Source: Pseudovibrio zosterae
GTDB lineage: Bacteria > Pseudomonadota > Alphaproteobacteria > Rhizobiales > Stappiaceae
Assembly: GCF_033843645.1 (NCBI RefSeq)
Contig: NZ_JAWXVZ010000001.1
Coordinates: 248,001 to 312,000 of the forward strand
DNA length: 64,000 nucleotides
Reading direction: 5' to 3'
Under the pieces are notes generated by a model that ran no database searches, was not told the origin of the DNA, and was given only the letters and a program-made list of their open reading frames with translations. The position numbers were made by a program, and so were the translations under genes. Of this stretch, positions 25,402 to 33,973 are shown one piece after another; within the stretch, counting starts at the first letter, position 1; each line of letters begins with the position of its first letter.

Positions 25402-26475
25402 TCAGCCGAAGGAGATGTCGAGTTCGCTATCGTCCTCGGCTTCCTTTTTCGACGGTGCTTCCTTGCGCATTGCCTTGAGGGTGTTCACCATCAGGGCGGT
25501 GACGACAGCGCCAACAGCCAGGGCAACAATGAAGCCGAAGCGACCATCAACAACAGGGAGCACGATCAGGCCGCCCCAGGCTGCGAAACACTCGACGCCC
25601 AGCAGAGCTGCGGTTACAGCACCGCATGCAGTACCAATCATAATGGATGGCAGAACGCGGAGTGGGTCCGCTGCGGCGAAAGGAATAGCGCCTTCGGTGA
25701 TGCCCACGGTGCCCATCAGGAAGGAGGCGCGGCCAGCTTCCTGCTCAGTAGGTTCATAGAGCTTCTTGTTGATGAACGTGGCAAGGCCCATGCCAATAGA
25801 AGGTACAGCCACAGACACGGCGCTGATACCAGCAACGTTGTAGATGCCTTCACCCACGCACATGATCACGAAGGCATAGGCCACCTTGTTGACCGGTCCG
25901 CCCATGTCGAAAGCGAGCATCAGGCCCATCACGATTGCAAGAACCACGATGCTGGAATCCTGCATGCCGCGGAGGAATTCGGTCAAGGATGCCGTGGCCA
26001 TGCCGATGGGCTCACCGATACCCCACACCATGACGCCAGCCGTGATGAAAGTGCCCACGATTGGGATGACGAAGATCGGCATGATGGAGCGCGCAAACGC
26101 TGGCACTTTGATCTTCTTGAGATAGTGCACAATGATACCAGCGAGCAGACCGGCGAAGATCGCGCCGAAGAAGCCGGTGTTGTACATGTTCGCGCCAATG
26201 AAGGCAGCGATTGCGGCCGGAGCAAGGGCCGAGCGGTCGGCAATTGAATAGCCGATGTAAGCCGCCAAGATTGGCACCATCAGCTGAAAGCCGGCAACAC
26301 CAATAAAGAACAGGTCATGAAGCCATGTCCCTTCAGCAGGAACAGCACCTTCACCGTACAGCATGACAGATGCTGCAAGCAGAATGCCGCCTGCTACCAC
26401 GAATGGAATCATGTATGACACACCTGTCATCAGGTGTTGCCTTGTATTTTTCAGGATCAAGATAAGATCATTCAT
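25402..26475 (-). CDS. frwC: PTS fructose-like IIC membrane component (FrwC)
   Basis: A 357-residue integral membrane permease with about nine hydrophobic segments. MNDLILILKNTRQHLMTGVS, AAYIGYSIADRSALAPAAI and TEGAIPFAAADPLRV are conserved features of the family, the last being the substrate-binding loop. It is a free IIC, not fused to IIB or IIA. The ATG at 26475 has a GGGAGGA site; an upstream extension to 26526 is rejected. First gene of the operon and divergent from ptsA. By orthology with E. coli FrwC, probable import and phosphorylation of a 1,5-anhydrohexitol. Confidence 0.95.
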   Translation of the reverse strand: MNDLILILKNTRQHLMTGVSYMIPFVVAGGILLAASVMLYGEGAVPAEGTWLHDLFFIGVAGFQLMVPILAAYIGYSIADRSALAPAAIAAFIGANMYNTGFFGAIFAGLLAGIIVHYLKKIKVPAFARSIMPIFVIPIVGTFITAGVMVWGIGEPIGMATASLTEFLRGMQDSSIVVLAIVMGLMLAFDMGGPVNKVAYAFVIMCVGEGIYNVAGISAVSVAVPSIGMGLATFINKKLYEPTEQEAGRASFLMGTVGITEGAIPFAAADPLRVLPSIMIGTACGAVTAALLGVECFAAWGGLIVLPVVDGRFGFIVALAVGAVVTALMVNTLKAMRKEAPSKKEAEDDSELDISFG

Positions 26476-26670
26476 CTGATAATCCTCCCCAGAGAATAAG
26501 AACGAATAACGATCGGATGCTTCCAATGGGCCCGACCTCGATGAGGCCTTTGGAAATCGTCGTCAGTATGAGAAATTTTGTGCTATCCAAGTAGAGGACA
26601 AAAACACTATTTACTGGATAAATGTTAGATATATGCTGCGGAGAAATATACGAAAAAGACCCTATGTGAA

Positions 26671-26687
26671 AATGTATATATTACATT
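26671..26687. promoter_or_regulatory. 17-bp palindrome A in the frwC/ptsA control region
   Basis: AATGTA-TATAT-TACATT, a perfect 6-5-6 inverted repeat about 200 bp from frwC and 240 bp from ptsA. Candidate regulator site; the protein is unknown. Confidence 0.45.
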
Positions 26688-26759
26688 TATCGTTTTAAGT
26701 ATCTGATAAATAATCATAAATAATATGGATATTGTTGATGTGCGATTTTGCCCTCGGAA

Positions 26760-26776
26760 ACATATCTGATATATGT
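26760..26776. promoter_or_regulatory. 17-bp palindrome B in the frwC/ptsA control region
   Basis: ACATAT-CTGAT-ATATGT, a second perfect 6-5-6 inverted repeat. It overlaps a weak promoter-like pair for ptsA (TTGCCC at 26748, TATATG at 26770, 16-base spacer). Arms differ from palindrome A in order but are similar in composition. Confidence 0.45.
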
Positions 26777-26926
26777 AGTATTTCTGATGAAGGTGAATGA
26801 GGTGTGGTATTCTAACGTTTGTCCAGTAAAACGAAGTTTTGTCCAATGGAGCTGCGCGCTGTTCCTCGCTACAGTTCGTTTAACAGCTTGACCCAGAGCT
26901 ACCCTATTGATTCTGAGGGACACAAA

Positions 26927-29434
26927 ATGAAAACCTTCACCTTTACTTGCGAGTTGCCAAATGGCGTCCATGCCCGCCCGGCAAACCACGTAGAGACGCT
27001 GTGCAACAACTTCACCTCTGAAATAAAGTGGACCAACGAGCGCACCGGTATCACTGGCAACGCCAAGAGTGTCCTCTCCTTGATTGGCACCGACACCCTT
27101 TACAAAGACAGCTGCACCATCTCCATCGAGGGCGCTGACGAGGGCGAGGCCTATGAAAAGGTCAAGCAATTCATTGATACCGAGTTCGAGCATTGCGACG
27201 CGCCTCTGGAGACCGGCGGCGAAGACGCGGGCGAGTTCCTGCCGTTGCCGCGCAACTTTTCCAACTTGCAGGCAGAACATGTTCGGGGGCGCGCTGTAAG
27301 TGGCGGTTTCGGACAAGGTGTGCTGGTTCGCGTAGGTGCGGTCAACTTCGACAGCCTGACCGATTTGCCCGCAGCCAAGTCAGCCAAGGAGGAGGAAGCC
27401 CAGCTTCAAGTTGGTTTTGAAGCGCTCGCGCGCACCTTCAAAGTTCAGTTGGCAAGTGCGGCGGCAACCGAGGCCGATGTGGTCAAGGCCCACCTGGCTA
27501 TTGTACGGGATGTGGAGTTCAAGGCCACCCTCGATGGCAATCTGACGGATGGCGCAAGCGCAGCTGAGGCAGTCATTGCAACGGCAAAGCACTACAGCGC
27601 GCAGCTTCAAAACTCCGCCAGCGCTTACATGCGCGAGCGTGAGCTGGATATTCGCGATGTATGCTTCCAGTTGCTTCAGGCGATCTATGGCGAAGAAAAG
27701 TTCTCCAATCAGCTGACGCTCAAAGGGCCAACGGTTTGTGTGGCGGACGATCTGACCCCAAGCCAATTTCTTGAGCTGGACAAAAGCCTGCTGAAGGGGC
27801 TGATCCTGACCCGCGGCGGCAGCACGTCACACACCGTCATTTTGGCGCGCTCTTTTGCGATCCCAACTCTGGTTGGTGTCGATGAAGCCGAGCTCGGCGA
27901 CAAACTCGGCGCGCAGGTTCTTGTCGATGGTGATCTCGGCCTGGTCGTCACCGACATCACTGAGCCGGTAGCGCGCTATTACGAGCAGGAGCAGCGTGTT
28001 CAGGACGCCGTAAAAGACCGTCAGGCCGCGTTTAGAGATCAGAAGGGTATGACGGCAGATGGCAAGCCGGTGGAATTGGCGGCAAACATCGCACATTCCA
28101 TCGAAGCCTTCCCGGCCTTCAAGAACGGCGCGGAAGCCATCGGTCTGTTCCGAACCGAGATGCTGTATATGGACCGCACGTCCGCCCCGGATGAAGATGA
28201 GCTCTACAACATCTACTGTCAGGCTATCGAAGCGGCGGAAGGCAAGTCCATCATCATCCGAACCATCGACATTGGTGGCGATAAGCCCGTCGACTATCTG
28301 AAGATCCCTGCGGAAAACAACCCGTTCCTCGGTTACCGTGCCGTTCGTATCTACGAAGAGTTCAGCGACTTGTTTAAGGAACAGCTGCGCTCGATCCTCC
28401 GCGCTTCTGCTCATGGTTCCTTGAAGATCATGATCCCGATGATCTCTTCCTTGGAAGAAATCCTTTGGGTCAAGGACGTTCTGGCAGAAATTCGTCAGGA
28501 TCTTCGCAAAGAACACATTCCGTTCGACGAGAAAATTCCGTTGGGCATCATGGTCGAAGTCCCATCCGTGGCCTTCATCATCGATCAGTGCTGCGAAGAA
28601 GTGGATTTTTTCAGCATCGGTAGCAACGACCTCACTCAGTACCTGATGGCCGTTGACCGGGATAATGCAAAGGTGACCAAGCACTACAACAGCTTGAACC
28701 CTGCGTTCTTGCGTACCCTTGATCACATCGTCAGTTCCGTCCACCGCCACGGCAAGTGGGTTGGCCTCTGCGGTGAACTTGGTGCGAAAGGCTCTGTTCT
28801 GCCTCTGCTCATCGGCATGGGTCTTGATGAAATCAGCATGAGTGCTCCCAGCATTCCGGCCACCAAAGAGCGTGTCTCCAAGCTCGACAGTCGCGAATGC
28901 CGCATCCTGCTCAACAAGGCCATGGAATGCCGGACCTCCCTGGAGGTGGAACATCTTCTCGCCCAGTTCCGCATGGAACAGTCTGATGCGCCTCTCGTCT
29001 CCCAAGAGTGCATCACGCTGGATGTCGACCTGCGCTCCAAGGAAGAGGTTATCAAGACGCTATCTGATAACCTCTTCCTCGCTGGACGCTGCCGATACCG
29101 CGACAAGCTGGCAGATGATTTGTGGGCGCGCGAGGATGTGTTCTCAACTGGCCTTGGCTTCGGTTTCGCGATCCCGCATACCAAGTCTGAACATATCGAA
29201 CAGTCAGCGATCAGCGTTTCCCGTCTGGCACAGCCAATCCAGTGGGGTGATGAGGAAGCTCAGTTCATCATCATGTTGACGCTGAACAAGCATGCCGCCG
29301 GTGACCAGCACATGAAGATCTTCTCAAAGCTGGCCCGCCGGATCATGCAGGAAGAGTTCCGCAAAAAGCTCATGAACGCGGGATCTGTCGCCGACGTGGA
29401 AGCAACCTTGAAGAAAGAATTGGAACTTTCCTGA
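26927..29434 (+). CDS. ptsA: PTS multiphosphoryl transfer protein (HPr-EI-IIA fusion, PtsA/FrwA)
   Basis: An 835-residue soluble PTS phosphoryl-transfer chain in one protein. HPr domain: His15 in NGVHARPANH. Enzyme I domain (about 125-680): active His302 in RGGSTSHTVILARS, PEP-binding GLFRTEMLYM, IMVEVPSV, and GLCGELGAKG. Fructose-type IIA domain at the C-terminus: His751 in GFGFAIPHTKS. It lets PEP energise the FrwB/C/D system without the general PTS proteins, as in E. coli PtsA. The ATG at 26927 follows a TGAGGGA site. A strong terminator follows, so ptsA is probably monocistronic. Confidence 0.95.
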   Translation: MKTFTFTCELPNGVHARPANHVETLCNNFTSEIKWTNERTGITGNAKSVLSLIGTDTLYKDSCTISIEGADEGEAYEKVKQFIDTEFEHCDAPLETGGEDAGEFLPLPRNFSNLQAEHVRGRAVSGGFGQGVLVRVGAVNFDSLTDLPAAKSAKEEEAQLQVGFEALARTFKVQLASAAATEADVVKAHLAIVRDVEFKATLDGNLTDGASAAEAVIATAKHYSAQLQNSASAYMRERELDIRDVCFQLLQAIYGEEKFSNQLTLKGPTVCVADDLTPSQFLELDKSLLKGLILTRGGSTSHTVILARSFAIPTLVGVDEAELGDKLGAQVLVDGDLGLVVTDITEPVARYYEQEQRVQDAVKDRQAAFRDQKGMTADGKPVELAANIAHSIEAFPAFKNGAEAIGLFRTEMLYMDRTSAPDEDELYNIYCQAIEAAEGKSIIIRTIDIGGDKPVDYLKIPAENNPFLGYRAVRIYEEFSDLFKEQLRSILRASAHGSLKIMIPMISSLEEILWVKDVLAEIRQDLRKEHIPFDEKIPLGIMVEVPSVAFIIDQCCEEVDFFSIGSNDLTQYLMAVDRDNAKVTKHYNSLNPAFLRTLDHIVSSVHRHGKWVGLCGELGAKGSVLPLLIGMGLDEISMSAPSIPATKERVSKLDSRECRILLNKAMECRTSLEVEHLLAQFRMEQSDAPLVSQECITLDVDLRSKEEVIKTLSDNLFLAGRCRYRDKLADDLWAREDVFSTGLGFGFAIPHTKSEHIEQSAISVSRLAQPIQWGDEEAQFIIMLTLNKHAAGDQHMKIFSKLARRIMQEEFRKKLMNAGSVADVEATLKKELELS

Positions 29435-29487
29435 CCGCGACACTCTGATGGTGACCCTGCACCTCCCACAGGGCACCATTCCTCCCT

Positions 29488-29529
29488 GGCAGCCCGGCTC
29501 CTCCGCGCCGGGTTGCCGCTTTTCTTTTT
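29488..29529 (+). terminator. Intrinsic terminator of ptsA
   Basis: GGCAGCCCGGC and GCCGGGTTGCC form a GC-rich stem followed by CTTTTCTTTTT. It ends about 20 bp before the start of the next gene, so that gene's ribosome-binding site lies right after the terminator and read-through could still feed it. Confidence 0.85.
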
Positions 29530-29548
29530 GGGAGCAGCAGGGAAAGCT

Positions 29549-30580
29549 ATGACCGCGATAAAGACAGCACTAGTGGGCTTTGGTATTTCCGGGCAGTCAT
29601 TTCAGGCACCGATTATCGAGGCCCTGAAAGAGTTTGAACTGACAAGCGTCGTCTCCAGCAACCCGGCGAAGGTAAAGGGCCAGCTGCCGGATGCGGCTGT
29701 CTACGCTTCCCTTGAGGAGCTGCTTGAAAAGGGCGATGAGGAGCTGGTGGTCATCGCAACCCCGAATGAACTCCATGGCCCGTTTGCAGAAAAGGCCTTG
29801 CGCGCAGGCAAGCATGTGGTGGTGGAAAAGCCGTTCACCATTGAAAGTGCAGAGGGCGAACGCATTGCGGCTCTGGCGCAGGAGTTGGGCCAGAAGCTTA
29901 GCATCTATCACAGCCGCCGTTTTGATGGGGACTACCTCACCATCAAGAGGTTGATGAATGAGGGTCAGCTGGGCACCGTCCATACCTTGTTTTCAAGCTA
30001 CAACCGGTTTCGCCCAGAGGTGAAGGTGCGTTGGCGCGAGCAGGACATACCAGGCGCTGGCATTCTTTATGATCTTGGATCTCATTTGATCGATCAGGCT
30101 GTATCCCTCTTTGGCGTGCCGCAAGCGGTTACGGCCAAGCTGCGCAAGCAGCGTCCGGGTGCTCAGGCCGTTGATCACTTTCACATCTGCCTTGCCTACG
30201 AGGCCTGTGATGTAATCGTCCACGGCAATAACCTCAGCACCGCCGAGGGCCCGCGCTTTCAGGTGTTTGGCACCAAAGGGGCCTTCATCAAATACGGCAT
30301 GGACACGCAAGAAGACTTGTTGCGGGAGCTTAAAGGTCCGGGCTCGAACGGGTGGGGCGAAGACCCGCAAGCTCGGTGGGGAGAGTTCACTGATTCTGAA
30401 GGCAAAACAGTCTCCGTGCCAACGGAGCGTGGCGGCTATGAACAGTTCTATCTGGAAATGGCTGCGGCAATTCGCAGCGATGCCCCGGTGCCTGTGAAGC
30501 CAAGACAAGCCATAGCCACCATCAAGATCATCGAGGCTGCCTACGAAAGCAGCGCCTCAAACAGAACCGTATTTCTATAG
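29549..30580 (+). CDS. Gfo/Idh/MocA family oxidoreductase (YdgJ-like)
   Basis: A 343-residue NAD(P)-dependent sugar or inositol dehydrogenase. The Rossmann domain has ALVGFGISGQSF and the family signature VVVEKPFTIES; catalytic-region motifs are YHSRRFDGDY and YDLGSHLIDQA (His in the last). Overall pattern matches the YdgJ/scyllo-inositol dehydrogenase-like branch. The substrate is not predictable. It is followed after 16 bp by an HbpS-like gene, a frequent pair. Being just behind ptsA it could serve the same sugar, but the terminator between argues for separate control. Confidence 0.88.
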   Translation: MTAIKTALVGFGISGQSFQAPIIEALKEFELTSVVSSNPAKVKGQLPDAAVYASLEELLEKGDEELVVIATPNELHGPFAEKALRAGKHVVVEKPFTIESAEGERIAALAQELGQKLSIYHSRRFDGDYLTIKRLMNEGQLGTVHTLFSSYNRFRPEVKVRWREQDIPGAGILYDLGSHLIDQAVSLFGVPQAVTAKLRKQRPGAQAVDHFHICLAYEACDVIVHGNNLSTAEGPRFQVFGTKGAFIKYGMDTQEDLLRELKGPGSNGWGEDPQARWGEFTDSEGKTVSVPTERGGYEQFYLEMAAAIRSDAPVPVKPRQAIATIKIIEAAYESSASNRTVFL

Positions 30581-30596
30581 TCTATCGAGGCTCGAC

Positions 30597-31079
30597 ATGT
30601 CAGAACTTCTGCACACCCTGCTTGAACAGGAAAGCCGACTTCAGTTCACCTGGTTTTCTCATGATCGGGCTTGGGATCTGGGCTGTGCCCTTAAAGCCGC
30701 TGCGGAAGAACGCGGGGCGAGTGTGGCAATCGATATCACGATGAACGGCTTGACCCTGTTCTCATTTGTCATGTCTGGCGCGCGTGGTGACAATCTGGAA
30801 TGGGTGCGGCGCAAGAAGAACTCAGTGGACCGTTATCATCACAGCACCTGGTACCTTGGCAACTATTATAAGGCCAAGGGAAAGAGCATGTACGACGGCT
30901 CTGGCGTCGATCCAAAAGATTTTGCATCCCATGGTGGCAGTTTCCCTTTGATCATTCGTGATGTAGGGGTAGTTGGATCAATCACGGTTTCCGGTCTGCC
31001 ACAGGAACAAGATCACCAACTCATTGTAGACGTGCTCTTTGAGTTCCTTGATGAGGATGAAAAGGCTCTGACCGACTAA
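30597..31079 (+). CDS. HbpS-like / UPF0303 family protein
   Basis: A 160-residue soluble protein of the HbpS-like (former DUF336) fold. Landmarks are FSHDRAWDLG near residues 20-29, FVMSGARGDNLEWVRRK, SMYDGSGVDPKDFASHGGSFPL and a C-terminal VDVLFEFLDE. Homologues are annotated as heme-degrading or of unknown function; no catalytic residues can be assigned with certainty. It is co-transcribed with the preceding oxidoreductase, so a redox or cofactor-linked role with that enzyme is possible. Confidence 0.85.
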   Translation: MSELLHTLLEQESRLQFTWFSHDRAWDLGCALKAAAEERGASVAIDITMNGLTLFSFVMSGARGDNLEWVRRKKNSVDRYHHSTWYLGNYYKAKGKSMYDGSGVDPKDFASHGGSFPLIIRDVGVVGSITVSGLPQEQDHQLIVDVLFEFLDEDEKALTD

Positions 31080-31097
31080 GAGGGCCTTTCATAGCCA

Positions 31098-31133
31098 GCG
31101 CTCCCTCGTTCGTTCGCCTGTACGAGGGGGCGC
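31098..31133. terminator. Shared hairpin between convergent genes
   Basis: GCGCTCCCTCG pairs with CGAGGGGGCGC (11 bp, one G-T) around a 14-base loop. It lies between the HbpS-like gene and the convergent GNAT gene. Neither side has a strong T run, so termination efficiency is uncertain. Confidence 0.45.
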
Positions 31134-31145
31134 AAAGCTTTCCAT

Positions 31146-31844
31146 TTACCGAGCAAGTCGCAAAGGATTGATCTGGCGGCCATCGGCGTCAAAGTTCTCC
31201 TCGCGAAGCCATATCTCCAATCCGGCTTTGATGTGCGGCCATTCTCCATCCAGTATGGAGAACCATGCCGTGTCGCGATTGCATCCCTTCACCACCCTGT
31301 CTTGCCGGAAAATGCCCTCGAATGTGAAGCCAAGGCGTTCTGCAGCGGCGCGAGACTTCTCGTTGAGAGCGTGGCACTTCCATTCATATCGCCGGTACTT
31401 GAGATCTTCAAAAACGTGCCGCATCATCAGGTACATGGCTTCCGTCGCCAGCGCCGTTCGCTGGAGTTGGCTGGAAAAGTGCAGGTTCCCAACCTCAATG
31501 GAGCCGTGGGCTGGATCTATGCGCAGATAGCTTGCAACGCCCACGGCTGCCCCGCTACGGCGATCAAGGATCGCATAAAACAGCGCGTTTTGATCCCGGG
31601 TTGCTGCTGCGAGCCAGCGATCAAACGCCTCCCGTCCGTCAAAGGGGCCGATGGCAAGGTACGTCCAGTTGGCCTCGCTGCCTTTTGCGCAAAGCGCGGC
31701 AAAAAGATCGTCACCGTGCAGAGCGGGGTCCAAGCGGTTCAGGATGACACAGGGCCCTTCAAGTGTACTGGCCTCTGGCTTTTGGGTGCCTTTCCAGTCA
31801 GGCAAGTGCGGGCCAATGGGTTGGCCATGTTCGTTCAGCTGCAT
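31146..31844 (-). CDS. GNAT family N-acetyltransferase (RimL-like)
   Basis: A 232-residue RimJ/L-type acetyltransferase. VGVASYLRIDPAHGSIEVGNLHFS is the central strand pair, RTALATEAMYLMMRHVFEDL the acetyl-CoA helix, and WKCHALNEKSRAAAERLGF the C-terminal motif, where N-x-x-S-R-x-x-x-E-x-x-G-F is the family mark. It is not closely similar to the three GNATs near obgE. Homologues are annotated as acting on protein or amino-acid amines. It stands alone between two other units. Confidence 0.88.
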   Translation of the reverse strand: MQLNEHGQPIGPHLPDWKGTQKPEASTLEGPCVILNRLDPALHGDDLFAALCAKGSEANWTYLAIGPFDGREAFDRWLAAATRDQNALFYAILDRRSGAAVGVASYLRIDPAHGSIEVGNLHFSSQLQRTALATEAMYLMMRHVFEDLKYRRYEWKCHALNEKSRAAAERLGFTFEGIFRQDRVVKGCNRDTAWFSILDGEWPHIKAGLEIWLREENFDADGRQINPLRLAR

Positions 31845-31945
31845 TCTGCTATCCTGCTGAGTAAGGTTGATGCTGGCAGCCTAGCGAAAATGTGGATCTC
31901 TAAAATATCCAATTCAACATAAATTATAGTACCAGTTAGCCTGTC

Positions 31946-32836
31946 TCAGAGGTGAGCCTTCAGGAAATCCAGAACAGCCCGCGTCTTGGCGGGCAGGTAG
32001 GAGCGGCTAGGATAGAGTGCGTAGGCCGCTGTATCGAACTCCGTCGCCGTTACTTCATGGTCTTCAAAAAGACGCACCAGACTTCCGGATTTCAAATCGC
32101 CGTCGACCAACCAGTCAGCGAGCAGAGCTGGCCCCAACCCATGTCGCGCTGCTTCACGTACGGCCAGAGGGCTTGAAATGAGCAGTTTTCCATCGACGGA
32201 AATTTCCCTCAAATTGCCATCCTTACCTCTAAAGCGCCAAACATGCGGTACGCGTGGCAACGCATATCTCAAGCAATTGGCCTCATTGAGATCCTCTGGG
32301 GTCGCAAGGGGAGGGCTGGTTTTCAGGAAATCTGGAGAAACACAAATATAATAATGGGTTGTGCGCAATCTGGTGCTGATCAGCTCCCCCTCTGGAGCAG
32401 GCGTAAGACGGATTGCAAGGTCAATCCCGTTCTCTACCAAGTCCAGATTGCTGTCGGATAATTGCAGTTCAACGATCAGATTGGGCAGTTGCGCCTGCAG
32501 CTTGTGTAGCAACGGCACAATACATTCGCTCCCAAACGCAATGCTCGCTGTAAGACGCAATGTTCCCGTCGGATTTTGTCGGAATGCCGCCGCCTCCTCG
32601 TGGGCCAGCTCCATCTCATCCAGCAAGGGCCCGATGCGTTCCAGGTAGCGCGCCCCTTCTTCCGTGGGGGTCAGGCGACGGGTGGAGCGTTGAAACAAGC
32701 GCAAACCAAGCTGTTCCTCAATACCCGCCACACTGCGAGAGATGGAGGATGGGTCTACATTCCTCAGTCGAGCAACGCGCGCAAAACTGCCATGTGTTGC
32801 GACAAGCGCAGCGATCTTCAAAGCATCAAGGTCCAT
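31946..32836 (-). CDS. LysR family transcriptional regulator
   Basis: A 296-residue regulator. The winged helix-turn-helix is at residues 1-60 (VATHGSFARVARLRNVDPSSISRSV), followed by GLRLFQRSTRRLTPTEEG and a periplasmic-binding-like effector domain. It is of the DsdC/PecT-like group common next to SDR genes. The start is divergent from the SDR at 32988, with 151 bp between, so it most likely controls that gene. Effector unknown. Confidence 0.92.
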   Translation of the reverse strand: MDLDALKIAALVATHGSFARVARLRNVDPSSISRSVAGIEEQLGLRLFQRSTRRLTPTEEGARYLERIGPLLDEMELAHEEAAAFRQNPTGTLRLTASIAFGSECIVPLLHKLQAQLPNLIVELQLSDSNLDLVENGIDLAIRLTPAPEGELISTRLRTTHYYICVSPDFLKTSPPLATPEDLNEANCLRYALPRVPHVWRFRGKDGNLREISVDGKLLISSPLAVREAARHGLGPALLADWLVDGDLKSGSLVRLFEDHEVTATEFDTAAYALYPSRSYLPAKTRAVLDFLKAHL

Positions 32837-32872
32837 TCGTGCAAACTACGCAGGAATGTAATGCAAGACTAG

Positions 32873-32907
32873 AGGTTTTTAGCGGTCTGCGCATGAAATA
32901 AAACCTC
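32873..32907. promoter_or_regulatory. Inverted repeat in the LysR/SDR control region
   Basis: GAGGTTTT (32873-32880) and AAAACCTC (32900-32907) are perfect 8-base arms separated by 19 bases in the divergent intergenic region. Spacing is wide for a single operator but could be paired LysR contacts. Confidence 0.35.
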
Positions 32908-32987
32908 GAAAGCGGCGCACGGTTTGTCTAAGTACTACAACTAGGCCGTGTTGGCATTGTCTCGCAGGATGAACAACGGAGTGTGAA

Positions 32988-33761
32988 ATGAGTGCAGTTG
33001 AAGGCAAGCGCGTTATCATTACTGGCGCCAGCCGGGGAATTGGTGAAGCAGCGGCCCGCCTTTTGGCGGAGCAGGGCGCAAAGGTCGTGCTGGCCGCGCG
33101 CGGTGGTGAAGCGATCAAGAAAATTGCGGAAGAAATCGTGGCAGCTGGGGGCGAAGCCTCTGCATTTCCATGCGATGTCAGCTCCTACACCGCCGTTGCT
33201 GCGCTCGTTAAGCACACGGTAGACACCTTCGGCGGTGTCGATGTTCTGGTGAACAATGCGGGCGTCATTGAGCCGATTGCACCTCTCATTGAAAGTGATC
33301 CGGAAGAGTGGGCAAAGGTTGTCGATATCAACATCAAGGGTGTTTACTACGGCATGCGCGCAGCGGCCCCAGAAATGCTGAAAGTCGGCGGAGGCACAAT
33401 CATCAATATCAGCTCAGGGGCAGCCTATGCGCCACTAGATGGTTGGAGCCAATACTGCACAACCAAGGCAGGCGCGCTCATGCTGACCCGCTCTGGTCAC
33501 AAGGAATTGGGCGACAAGGGCATCCGCGTCGTGGGTCTGTCGCCGGGAACTGTTGCAACGGAAATGCAGGTGGCCATCAAGTCCTCCGGCATCAATCCGG
33601 TAAGCAAGCTCGACTTCTCGGTCCACATTCCAGCGGAGTGGGTGGCCAAGACAATTGCCTTCCTCATGGGGCCGGGCGGTGATGAGTATCTCGGCAGCGA
33701 CTTTTCGTTGAAGACCAATGAAGGCCGCATGGCTGTTGGCCTTCCCGGGCTTGATGGATAA
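32988..33761 (+). CDS. Classical short-chain dehydrogenase/reductase
   Basis: A 257-residue SDR. TGASRGIG cofactor loop, NNAG motif, catalytic Ser in INISSGAAY and the Tyr-x3-Lys in QYCTTKAG are all present. After the usual beta-alpha core comes SPGTVATEMQ. Arg within AARGGEA after beta-2 suggests NADP preference. Substrate unknown. Divergent from the LysR regulator and ended by a terminator, so it is a single-gene unit. Confidence 0.92.
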   Translation: MSAVEGKRVIITGASRGIGEAAARLLAEQGAKVVLAARGGEAIKKIAEEIVAAGGEASAFPCDVSSYTAVAALVKHTVDTFGGVDVLVNNAGVIEPIAPLIESDPEEWAKVVDINIKGVYYGMRAAAPEMLKVGGGTIINISSGAAYAPLDGWSQYCTTKAGALMLTRSGHKELGDKGIRVVGLSPGTVATEMQVAIKSSGINPVSKLDFSVHIPAEWVAKTIAFLMGPGGDEYLGSDFSLKTNEGRMAVGLPGLDG

Positions 33762-33782
33762 TACCTAGTGATGCACGGATTA

Positions 33783-33820
33783 GGTGAAGAGCGTCAACCA
33801 TTTGGCGCTCTTCACCTTTT
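33783..33820 (+). terminator. Terminator after the SDR gene
   Basis: GGTGAAGAGCG with CGCTCTTCACC, an 11-bp perfect stem with a 12-base loop, followed by TTTT. Confidence 0.75.
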
Positions 33821-33973
33821 AATCACACTGGTTTTACTGTACCCATTGAAGCACTCTAAAATAGTCTGGGCACCCATAGGGGTTTTGCCATGAAACGGGG
33901 TGCAAAGAGGATCGGTGCAGGTGTTCGCGTGTCGCCAGTTTGAACGACAGATCTCAGGGCTCGGGAGGTGCGT

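Larger units (their letters stand above)
26476..26926. other. AT-rich divergent control region between frwC and ptsA
   Basis: About 450 bp with clearly lower GC than its surroundings, especially 26560-26820. It must hold the divergent promoters of the frw/pfl operon and ptsA, and contains two 17-bp palindromes listed separately. No gene is supported; the minus-strand open frames that cross it run into the ptsA coding region out of frame. Confidence 0.6.

Noticed and set aside
26735..26748. FNR site in the frwC/ptsA control region
   Set aside because: TTGAT-GTGC-GATTT has a good left half but its right half does not match ATCAA. No convincing FNR site was found for the frw/pfl operon.
26714..27316. 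200-residue minus-strand frame over the ptsA start
   Set aside because: It is antisense to the HPr domain and the control region, shows no family features, and the plus-strand gene is certain.
29549..30580. Gfo/Idh/MocA protein as a 1,5-anhydrofructose reductase making 1,5-anhydromannitol
   Set aside because: Attractive beside this cluster, but its motifs (YHSRRFDGDY, YDLGSHLIDQA) fit the YdgJ/scyllo-inositol branch better than the known anhydrofructose reductase as I recall it.
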